Shown: one piece after another, positions 1 through 5,156 of the stretch
Position numbering within the stretch: the stretch's first letter is position 1
How the letters are laid out: the number at the start of each line of letters is the position of its first letter
DNA from: JBBQHM01 sp038323965
GTDB lineage: Bacteria; Verrucomicrobiota; Verrucomicrobiia; Chthoniobacterales; UBA10450
Direction: 5' to 3'
DNA length: 5,156 nt
Assembly: GCA_038323965.1 (NCBI GenBank)
Contig: JBBQHM010000140.1
Location: 1 to 5,156, forward strand
Translations under genes and position numbers: made by a program
The notes under the pieces: model-generated
What the model saw: the letters and a program-made list of their open reading frames with translations, nothing else
Database searches by the model: none
Told to the model about the DNA's origin: nothing

Positions 1-341
1 ACGGTCGAGCGCGACGATTTTACCGGGTTCGATTGCTCGATCGCGATCGCCGGCGGAATACCGCGGATCTCGTCGACGCGCGGCTTGTCCATGCGATCGA
101 GAAATTGCCGCATGTACGGGCTGAACGTCTCGACGTAACGGCGCTGGCCTTCCGCGTAAATGGTATCGAACGCGAGCGACGATTTTCCGCTGCCGCTCGG
201 CCCGGTAATGACGGTTAATTCGCCGAGCCGCAGGTCGACGTCGATGCCCTTGAGATTGTTCTGGCGAGCGCCGCGGATTTCAACGCAACCGCAGCCCGCC
301 GGGGCGGTCACGCAAGGTTTTTCGGCGGCTTTCCGGCTCAC
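1..341 (-). CDS. uvrA: UvrA-family excinuclease ATPase, N-terminal fragment (3' part lies beyond the left edge)
   Basis: UvrA is the damage-sensing ABC-type ATPase of nucleotide excision repair; it acts as a dimer and loads UvrB on damaged DNA. About 113 residues are visible. Counting from a GTG at 341, the fragment shows EIRGARQNNLKGI (about 21-33), a Walker A loop GPSGSGKSS (47-55), then LAFDTIYAEGQRRYVE (56-71) and RQFLDRMDKPRVD (78-90), all in UvrA order. The stretch GIPPAIAIEQSNPVKSSRST (94-113) differs from the canonical 'GLSPAISI.QK....PRSTV' and resembles the signature I associate with a longer, divergent UvrA subgroup. Start choice is uncertain: GTG at 311, GTG at 341 and TTG at 350 are all in frame, none with a clear ribosome binding site, and an in-frame stop lies near 410. 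The family is certain; whether this is the main UvrA or a paralogue cannot be settled from the fragment. Confidence 0.88.
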   Translation of the reverse strand, partial: MSRKAAEKPCVTAPAGCGCVEIRGARQNNLKGIDVDLRLGELTVITGPSGSGKSSLAFDTIYAEGQRRYVETFSPYMRQFLDRMDKPRVDEIRGIPPAIAIEQSNPVKSSRST

Positions 342-406
342 CGGAGACAATCGTTTCGCAGGGTGAATAGCGCAACCGCGAGACCAGGCGGGTCGAAGAA
401 GATTCG

Positions 407-498
407 GTCATCCTGAGCGGAGCGAAAGCGCAGTCGAAGGACCCCGTCGCAACATCAACCCTATCGCGGCGGGGTCCCTCGGCTCCGCTCGGGATGAC
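407..498. repeat. Imperfect inverted repeat forming a long hairpin, REP-like dispersed element
   Basis: The left arm (407-450) starts GTCATCCTGAGCGGAGC and ends GGACCCCGTCGC. The right arm (466-498) is its near reverse complement, starting GCGGCGGGGTCC and ending GGGATGAC. The arms pair at both ends but the left arm carries about 11 extra bases in the middle (around 425-436), so the stem has an internal bulge, with an apical loop of about 15 bases (451-465). It lies between the pckG stop and the uvrA start, both on the minus strand. From memory, similar GTCATCCTGAGCGGAGCGAA-type sequences occur as many-copy intergenic repeats in several environmental bacteria. In RNA it could shield or terminate the pckG transcript, but no U-tract follows on the minus strand, so a standard intrinsic terminator is not supported. 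Copy number cannot be judged from one window. Confidence 0.75.
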
Positions 499-519
499 AG
501 GCAGTTCTGCGATGCGGCG

Positions 520-2331
520 CTAAGAGGCGGCGAAGCGTTTCTCGATCGTCGTCCGTTGCTTTAGTAACTCTTTAGGAACGACGCCGCCTAACGAATCGTA
601 GAATTTCGCCTGCCCTTCGAGCTCCGTCTTCCACTCGTCAGGCTTTACGCGGAGCGCCTGCTGCATCTGCGCAGACGAAACGCCTTGCAGCTCTTCGAGA
701 TCGAGGCTGTCCGGAAACGGAACATGTCCGATCGGCGATTCGGCCGCAGCACCGCTTCCTTCCACGCGATCGATCATCCATTTCAGGACGCGCATATTGT
801 CGCCGAACCCAGGCCAGAGAAATTTACCGTCCGCGGATTTACGGAACCAATTCACGTGAAAAATCAGCGGCGGATTGGTGAGCCGCTTTCCAACGTCGAG
901 CCAGTGCCGGAAATACTCGCCGATGTTGTATCCACAAAACGGCAGCATCGCCATCGGATCGCGTCGCACTTGACCCACCGCGCCGGTAGCGGCCGCTGTC
1001 GTTTCCGATGCCATGGTCGAGCCGACGTAAGTGCCGTGTTCCCAATCGAGCGCCTGGAAAACGAGCGGCATCGTGTCGCTGCGACGTACGCCAAAAATGA
1101 TCGCGCTGATCGGCACGCCCTCGCCCCGCTCCACATTCTCATCCAGCACTGGATTATTTCGCATGGGCGTCGCGAATCGACTGTTCGGATGCGCCGCTTT
1201 TTCCTTCGAATCGGGCGTCCAATCGTTGCCACGCCAATCCTTCGCGTGTGGCGGCGGCGCGCCATCCCTGCCTTCCCACCAGACGTCGCCGTCATCAGTC
1301 ATCGCGACATTCGTATAGAGCGTGTCGTGCTCGATTGACTTCATCGCGTTGGAATTGGATTTGCGACTCGTTCCCGGCACGACGCCGAAGTATCCATTCT
1401 CCGGATTCACCGCCCACAAGCGCCCATCGCGCACCTGCATCCAGGCGATGTCATCGCCAACGGTGGTCACCTTCCAGCCGGCAAAATGCTTTGGTGGAAT
1501 GAGCATCGCGAAATTCGTTTTGCCGCATGCGCTGGGAAATGCTCCCGCGACATAATGCTTTTTACCTTCCGGCGATTCGACGCCGAGGATCAGCATATGC
1601 TCAGCGAGCCAGCCCTGTTTTTGCGCGAGATATGAGCCGATCCGAAGCGCGAGACACTTCTTCGAAAGGAGAACGTTTCCGCCGTAGCCAGATCCGACAG
1701 AGATGATCGCGTTATCCTGTGGAAAATGGCAAATGAAGCGCCGCTCCGGATTCACATCGAGCAGCGAGTGCACTCCGCGATTCCATTCGCCGTCCGCGTT
1801 GTTCCCGAGTCGATCGATGGCGACCTTCCCCATCCTCGTCATGATGCGCATACTCAACACCACGTAGATGGAGTCGGTAATTTCGAAGCCCACTTTTGCC
1901 AGCGGTGAGGCCGCCGGCCCCATGATGTAGGGAATGACGAACATCGTCCGCCCCTGCATCGCGCCCAGCAGCAGCGCGTGCAGCTTCCCGTACATCTCCA
2001 CGGGTTCGTTCCAATTATTCGTCGGCCCCGCTTCTTCCTTGGTGGGCGTGCAGATGAAGGTGGACTGCTCGACCCGCGCCACGTCGTTGGGATTACTGCG
2101 ATGTAAATACGAGCGCGGGACTTTTTCTTTGTTTAGCTGAATGACGACGTTCTGCCGTTTTGCTTCTTCCAGGAGAAAAGCATTCTCGGCCTCAGAACCG
2201 TCGCACCAAAAAATGTTCTCCGGCTGCGCGAGCTGCGCGACTCCCGCCACCCAATCGAGGACCGCCTTATTCTGCGACTTGGCATCGCCGATGCCGGGCG
2301 GCGGATGAATCGCTGGTGCGAGTTGTTCCAT
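520..2331 (-). CDS. pckG: Phosphoenolpyruvate carboxykinase, GTP-dependent
   Basis: This cytosolic enzyme converts oxaloacetate plus GTP to phosphoenolpyruvate, CO2 and GDP, the entry step of gluconeogenesis (EC 4.1.1.32). The 603-residue length is normal for the GTP family. Visible motifs in order are R86 in DVARVEQ (substrate arginine), SMRIMTRMG (160-168), YGGN (216-219, PEP binding), KK at 224-225, the kinase P-loop FPSACGKTN (265-273) with the mobile-loop cysteine C269 and K271, and VGDDIAWM (291-298) with the metal-binding aspartates. Arginines follow at 416-417, then WFRKSADGKFLWPGFGDN (495-512). In this last segment F496, F504 and F509 have the spacing of the three phenylalanines of the guanine pocket in animal PEPCK, which marks GTP rather than ATP use. 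The ATG at 2331 has no clear ribosome binding site but is the first sensible start. The gene is monocistronic as far as seen, divergent from the rhomboid-like gene and followed by the hairpin repeat. Nothing suggests inactivation. Confidence 0.98.
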   Translation of the reverse strand: MEQLAPAIHPPPGIGDAKSQNKAVLDWVAGVAQLAQPENIFWCDGSEAENAFLLEEAKRQNVVIQLNKEKVPRSYLHRSNPNDVARVEQSTFICTPTKEEAGPTNNWNEPVEMYGKLHALLLGAMQGRTMFVIPYIMGPAASPLAKVGFEITDSIYVVLSMRIMTRMGKVAIDRLGNNADGEWNRGVHSLLDVNPERRFICHFPQDNAIISVGSGYGGNVLLSKKCLALRIGSYLAQKQGWLAEHMLILGVESPEGKKHYVAGAFPSACGKTNFAMLIPPKHFAGWKVTTVGDDIAWMQVRDGRLWAVNPENGYFGVVPGTSRKSNSNAMKSIEHDTLYTNVAMTDDGDVWWEGRDGAPPPHAKDWRGNDWTPDSKEKAAHPNSRFATPMRNNPVLDENVERGEGVPISAIIFGVRRSDTMPLVFQALDWEHGTYVGSTMASETTAAATGAVGQVRRDPMAMLPFCGYNIGEYFRHWLDVGKRLTNPPLIFHVNWFRKSADGKFLWPGFGDNMRVLKWMIDRVEGSGAAAESPIGHVPFPDSLDLEELQGVSSAQMQQALRVKPDEWKTELEGQAKFYDSLGGVVPKELLKQRTTIEKRFAAS

Positions 2332-2467
2332 GATACCCAGCTGTTCGCTTACGCGTTCAGCGGGCCGTAATGTTCGCTGCGGGACTCGCGTTGATCAAAA
2401 TGAAAATTCGGGGTGCCGAAAAAGGGCTGCCGCTTGCGTGGGCAAAGGCACGGTCGTTAATTGTCTC
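2332..2467. promoter_or_regulatory. Divergent spacer between pckG and the rhomboid-like gene, presumed promoter region
   Basis: These 136 bases separate two outward-facing genes, so promoters for both should lie here or just inside the genes. The middle (about 2392-2409) is more AT-rich than its surroundings. I found no -35/-10 pair with good matches: a TTGATC on the minus strand and a TTGCGT (2434-2439) with TTAATT 17 bases later on the plus strand are both weak, and the latter ends only 5 bases before the start codon. No operator-like palindrome is obvious. The region call comes from gene layout, not from a recognised site. Confidence 0.3.
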
Positions 2468-3307
2468 ATGTTCGGAGTTACTACCTCCGATGATTATCGA
2501 CCGGTCGGCTGGATGGGACGTTATCCCGTCGATGTGACGACGATTCTCGTCGGCGCGCATGTCGTGCTCGCCGTTTTCACGGCGTTCCTGGTGCGCTTCG
2601 GTCCCGCACGGTTCCTCGAGAGTTTGATGTTCGATAGCCCGGCCGTCTGGCATGGCGAGGTCTGGCGCCTCTTCACCTACGCGTTCATTCATCCGCCCGG
2701 GATGCTTCTCTGGTTCGCCATTGAAATGTACATGCTTTTCGTTTTCGGCCGCGAGGTCGAGAAGTTCATTGGTCAACGTGCGTTCATCGTCCTTTACGCG
2801 GTGTTGCTCCTGGTCCCGGCAATCGTCCTGGCGATCTGGGGCGTGTGGCAAGCAGCCCTCTTCGCGGGATCGCCGATTCTGCATTTCGGCATCTTTGTCG
2901 CCTTCGCGACGATTTATCCGTCGGCCGAGATGTTCCTCCGCATCAGCGCGAAGTGGACGGCCGGGATTCTGATTGGGATCTACTCGCTCATGATGCTGGC
3001 CGGTCAGCCGTGGTACAATCTTGTCGCGCTGTGGGTGACTGTTGCTGCTGCGTTCATTTTCATTCGCACGCGCGGTGTGGGCGCGGAGTTGGTCTGGTGG
3101 GAAAACGTGAAATCGCAGCTGCAACCGAAGCCAAAATTTAAGGTGCTACCGAAAGCCCGGCCCGTTCCCACTCCGGCGGACGGCATTGCTGCTTCGGTCG
3201 ATCCTATTCTGGATAAGATCGCGCAATCGGGAATCGCGAGCCTGACGCCGGGCGAACGCCAGACGCTGGATCGCGCGCGCGAAGAGCTCCTGAAAAGCTC
3301 AGAGTGA
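2468..3307 (+). CDS. Rhomboid-fold integral membrane protein, probably not proteolytic
   Basis: The 279-residue protein has about six hydrophobic segments (roughly 25-43, 78-94, 105-125, 132-150, 163-178, 184-199) and a soluble tail. Rhomboid features are VWRLFTYAFIH (65-75), MYMLFVFGREVEKFIG (87-102) and HFGIFVAFATIYP (139-151), matching the family's 'WRLxTxxFxH', 'FGxxLE' and 'FGxxxAFxxxxP' regions. The catalytic parts are missing: the HxxxN of segment 2 aligns to W82 and E86, the GxSG serine position aligns to P136 with S135 beside it, and there is no histidine anywhere after H139. The tail ends in VDPILDKIAQSGIASLTPGE (244-263), a C-terminal motif I associate with many rhomboid-family proteins. 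ATG 2468 is chosen over the in-frame ATG at 2330 because the extra 46 residues look non-protein-like and would overlap pckG. The function is unknown; a pseudoprotease or scaffold role is inference. Confidence 0.85.
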   Translation: MFGVTTSDDYRPVGWMGRYPVDVTTILVGAHVVLAVFTAFLVRFGPARFLESLMFDSPAVWHGEVWRLFTYAFIHPPGMLLWFAIEMYMLFVFGREVEKFIGQRAFIVLYAVLLLVPAIVLAIWGVWQAALFAGSPILHFGIFVAFATIYPSAEMFLRISAKWTAGILIGIYSLMMLAGQPWYNLVALWVTVAAAFIFIRTRGVGAELVWWENVKSQLQPKPKFKVLPKARPVPTPADGIAASVDPILDKIAQSGIASLTPGERQTLDRAREELLKSSE

Positions 3308-3760
3308 AGGAGCGTCGCGCATGACTGCGACAAATTCCTCGGGAGTCGTCGCATTCATCAATGCGGTTCGCGATTCATCCGGCTTAAGCATTCGCGCAAT
3401 CGATCCCACACAAACGAGGTAATTCGTAATCATCTTTTGCGGCACCCCGATCAAAAACACGAGATGCACCAACGCCTCCGATCCGGGAAAATGCACGCCG
3501 GTTTTGCTGCGTCCCACCGCGAGCACAATGTCCGAAACGAGGTCCGTCCGCGCATGCGGAAAAGCGATGCCCTCGCCCGTGTTAGTTGAGCTCCGTCCCT
3601 CGCGCTCCATGACGGCGTCCGCAAATTTGTAATATTCCGAAATCCGTCCGGCATCGCGCAGCAGCCCCGCGAGCTCGAGGATCGCGTCGTTCATCGTCGC
3701 CGCGCGAAGATCGAGCGCAACCGTCCTCGGATCGTAGATTTCTGAGCAGGAAAAAGCCAT
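3299..3760 (-). CDS. PTS EIIA domain protein, fructose/nitrogen (PtsN-like) type
   Basis: This is a single-domain protein of 153 residues, the usual size for a stand-alone EIIA of the mannitol/fructose/nitrogen class. Such domains take a phosphoryl group from HPr or NPr on a histidine and either pass it to a sugar transporter or act as a regulator. The phosphorylation site is H69 in GEGIAFPHARTD (62-73), preceded by VMEREGRSSTNTG (50-62), the counterpart of the 'R....ST.IG.GIAIPH' region. HLVFLIGVPQK (89-99) and YLVCVGSIARML (104-115) match the later conserved core. No EIIB, EIIC, HPr or EI gene is nearby, so a regulatory role like PtsN fits better than sugar uptake, but this is inference. 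The ATG at 3760 is kept because the next one (M23) would remove the first strand of the fold. The 3' end overlaps the end of the rhomboid-like gene by 9 bases, in convergent orientation. Confidence 0.9.
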   Translation of the reverse strand: MAFSCSEIYDPRTVALDLRAATMNDAILELAGLLRDAGRISEYYKFADAVMEREGRSSTNTGEGIAFPHARTDLVSDIVLAVGRSKTGVHFPGSEALVHLVFLIGVPQKMITNYLVCVGSIARMLKPDESRTALMNATTPEEFVAVMRDAPSL

Positions 3761-3766
3761 CGGGAG

Positions 3767-3790
3767 TTGATGCGTTGATGAATTGACGCG
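3767..3790. repeat. Three 8-bp near-direct repeats in a divergent promoter region
   Basis: TTGATGCG, TTGATGAA and TTGACGCG follow one another without gaps in the 62-base spacer (3761-3822) between the minus-strand EIIA gene and the plus-strand DUF2270 gene. The units share TTGAYG. They could be a small operator or a slippage product. They begin 6 bases upstream of the EIIA start codon, so they would fall in its leader. The last unit includes a -35-like TTGACG (3783-3788), but no good -10 sits at the right distance on the plus strand. Confidence 0.45.
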
Positions 3791-3822
3791 CTGGCCGACA
3801 TTATCGAATCATCGACAAACCA

Positions 3823-4539
3823 GTGGCAACCGAAATCCCCCAAGCTCCCACGGACGAAGCTACGATCTCGCTCCAGCACAGCGTCTATGATCCCGGCTAC
3901 GTCAACGCCATGTCGCATTTTTATCGAGGCGAACTCGGGCGCATCATGGTTTGGCGTCAGCGGCTCGATATCACCACCAACTGGGCGATCACCAGCAGCA
4001 CCGCGATCATCACGATCGCGTTTTCGAATCGCGAAGTGCCGCACATCATCTTCTTTTTTAATCTTGCGATCGTCTGGGGCATGCTCTGGATCGAGGCGCG
4101 CCGTTATCGTTTTTACGACGCATTCCGCGCCCGCGTCCGCATGCTGGAAGCGCATTTTCTCGTCCCGATGGTGATGGAGAATCGGCAAATGCTCCACGGC
4201 GAATGGAAGAAACTCGTGTGTGAAGACCTGATCCTGCCGTCGTTCAAGATCAGTAAACTTGAAGCGATCGGGCGGCGCTTAAAACGAAACTACGTTTTCA
4301 TTTTTATCCTCATCATGGTCGCCTGGACCACGAAAATATTCCTCCACGCGCCCATGGCGATGGATAGTGTGCCAGCATTCTATCGAGCGTTGCGGGTCGG
4401 ACACATTCCAGCGTGGCTGGTGGCGTTCGTCTTTCTGTTAACGCTGGCATCGGTCATCGGCATCACGATTTACGTGAGTCGTAAGACGTCCGGCGAGATT
4501 TCCGAGTTCGGCGCGCATCGTTCGTTGTGGCGGATTTGA
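3823..4539 (+). CDS. DUF2270 family integral membrane protein
   Basis: This 238-residue protein of unknown function has the conserved features I recall for DUF2270: HFYRGELGR (32-40), WRQRLDITTNWA (44-55), then a membrane hairpin (about 55-67 and 72-89). The hairpin is followed by the basic block IEARRYRFYDAFRARVRMLE (90-109). A soluble loop of about 45 residues follows, then two more membrane segments (about 157-172 and 196-217) and a basic C-terminus. The conserved blocks flank the first hairpin and are probably on the cytoplasmic side, judging by their positive charge. The start is GTG at 3823: an in-frame TGA lies at 3784-3786 and no other usual start codon falls between. The alternative is ATG at residue 30, which would leave out the N-terminal 29 residues but keep the conserved core. 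No ribosome binding site is visible. It overlaps mazG downstream, so the two are probably co-transcribed. I know no established function. Confidence 0.88.
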   Translation: MATEIPQAPTDEATISLQHSVYDPGYVNAMSHFYRGELGRIMVWRQRLDITTNWAITSSTAIITIAFSNREVPHIIFFFNLAIVWGMLWIEARRYRFYDAFRARVRMLEAHFLVPMVMENRQMLHGEWKKLVCEDLILPSFKISKLEAIGRRLKRNYVFIFILIMVAWTTKIFLHAPMAMDSVPAFYRALRVGHIPAWLVAFVFLLTLASVIGITIYVSRKTSGEISEFGAHRSLWRI

Positions 4540-5156
4540 CCGCAGAATTCGCGCGCCTTTGCGAAGTGGTGGCGCAGCTGCGCGCGCCGGGCGGCTGTCC
4601 GTGGGATCGTGAGCAAACGAACTTATCGCTCGCGCCGGCGCTCATCGAGGAAACTTACGAAACGGTCGGAGCTATTCGCGCGCACGATGACGCGAATCTA
4701 CGCGAAGAACTGGGCGACGTTTTGCTGCTTGTGGTGATGCACGCGGAGATCGCGCGGGAAGAGGGGCGCTTCGACGTTGCCGATGCGATCCGTAGCGCGA
4801 CTGAAAAACTCATCCGGCGCCATCCTCATGTTTTCGGCGACAGCGATGTCGCCGACAGCACCGGCGTGGTGCGGCAATGGGAAGCGATCAAACTCAGGGA
4901 GAAGGGCGATTCCCCGCAACGCTTTCTTGATGATATTCCCGCGGCGCTGCCGGCATTAGCGCGCGCTCAGAAAACGCAGAAGAAAGTCGCGCGGGTTCAC
5001 TTCGATTGGAACAATATCTCAGACGTCGTAGCGAAAGTGGACGAGGAGATCGCAGAAGTGAAAGAGGCGATGGCGACCGAGGACCGGGAAGCCATCGCCG
5101 AGGAAATTGGCGACACCCTTTTCGCGTTGGTCAACCTCGCGCGAAAAGCGAAGCTC
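4527..5156 (+). CDS. mazG: MazG nucleoside triphosphate pyrophosphohydrolase (C-terminus beyond the right edge)
   Basis: MazG hydrolyses (d)NTPs to the monophosphate and pyrophosphate, clearing damaged or non-standard nucleotides; in E. coli it also affects ppGpp levels. The 210 visible residues show the N-terminal hallmark LRAPGGCPWDREQT (18-31) and the metal-binding helices EETYE (41-45) and EELGD (60-64), giving the EExxE...ExxD pattern. They continue with EEGRFDVADAIRSATEKLIR and RHPHVFGD. The second repeat of the fold follows with KKVARVHFDW and DEEIAEVKEA...EEIGDTLFALVNLARK, so this is the two-domain form. About 50 residues should be missing compared with the usual length near 260. The start is GTG at 4527, overlapping DUF2270 by 13 bases; a TTG at 4536 that overlaps the stop by 4 bases (TTGA) is a real alternative. 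Either way the overlap suggests translational coupling. Confidence 0.95.
   Translation, partial: MADLTAEFARLCEVVAQLRAPGGCPWDREQTNLSLAPALIEETYETVGAIRAHDDANLREELGDVLLLVVMHAEIAREEGRFDVADAIRSATEKLIRRHPHVFGDSDVADSTGVVRQWEAIKLREKGDSPQRFLDDIPAALPALARAQKTQKKVARVHFDWNNISDVVAKVDEEIAEVKEAMATEDREAIAEEIGDTLFALVNLARKAKL

Noticed and set aside
33..366. Two short plus-strand open frames opposite uvrA
   Set aside because: The minus strand carries unmistakable UvrA Walker A and flanking motifs, so these are shadows.
407..498. Inverted repeat as a classical intrinsic terminator of pckG
   Set aside because: No run of T follows the stem in the minus-strand direction, and the stem is long and bulged; a dispersed repeat fits better.
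685..1338. 217-residue open frame on the plus strand opposite pckG
   Set aside because: It lies entirely antisense to a strongly conserved PEPCK, and its Arg/His-rich translation resembles no protein; it is a codon-bias shadow.
2434..2462. Possible plus-strand promoter TTGCGT-17-TTAATT
   Set aside because: Only about half of the -10 bases match consensus, and it would place the transcription start at or past the chosen start codon.
2330..2467. Longer N-terminus for the rhomboid-like protein from an ATG at 2330
   Set aside because: The extra 46 residues are Arg/Cys/Asn-rich with no signal or membrane character, they overlap the pckG start, and no ribosome binding site precedes that ATG.
2357..3124. 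255-residue open frame on the minus strand opposite the rhomboid-like gene
   Set aside because: The product is a featureless mix of His, Arg, Glu and Asn with no fold signature, while the plus-strand frame has clear membrane segments and rhomboid motifs.
3691..4197. 168-residue open frame on the minus strand overlapping both EIIA and DUF2270
   Set aside because: It conflicts with two recognisable genes, and its Asp/Arg/His-rich sequence is typical of antisense reading.

Overview
This window is ordinary chromosomal DNA of a moderately GC-rich bacterium. It holds six protein-coding genes, two of them cut by the window edges, and no RNA gene, CRISPR array or insertion sequence that I can see. 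The best guess for the host is a soil or freshwater member of the Verrucomicrobia or a related phylum. That guess rests on the style of the UvrA fragment, the GTP-type PEP carboxykinase, a rhomboid-like protein with a short C-terminal ILDKI...SLT motif, and a hairpin repeat of the 'GTCATCCTGAGCGGAGCGAA...' type. It is an inference from memory, not a database result.

Layout. Positions 1-341 (minus) hold the N-terminal part of a UvrA-family DNA-repair ATPase that runs off the left edge. Positions 342-519 are a spacer dominated by a large imperfect inverted repeat (407-498). Positions 520-2331 (minus) encode a complete GTP-dependent phosphoenolpyruvate carboxykinase (pckG), with all the ligand-binding motifs I checked intact. 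A 136-base divergent spacer separates it from a plus-strand rhomboid-fold membrane protein (2468-3307) that seems to have lost its catalytic residues. This gene runs tail-to-tail, with a 9-base overlap, into a minus-strand stand-alone PTS EIIA-type protein (3299-3760). A 62-base divergent spacer with three 8-bp near-repeats follows. Then come a plus-strand DUF2270 membrane protein (3823-4539) and an overlapping mazG nucleotide pyrophosphohydrolase gene (4527 to the right edge).

How the genes fit together. They look like a mixed set of housekeeping functions: DNA repair, gluconeogenesis, PTS-linked regulation and nucleotide-pool cleaning. The only convincing co-transcribed pair is DUF2270-mazG, whose reading frames overlap. 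The two divergent pairs (pckG/rhomboid-like and EIIA/DUF2270) probably each share a promoter region. None of the five visible interior starts has a convincing Shine-Dalgarno sequence.

I do not see an undescribed multi-gene system here. The observations most worth a second look are the apparently inactive rhomboid homologue, the UvrA fragment whose signature departs from canonical UvrA, and the hairpin repeat.
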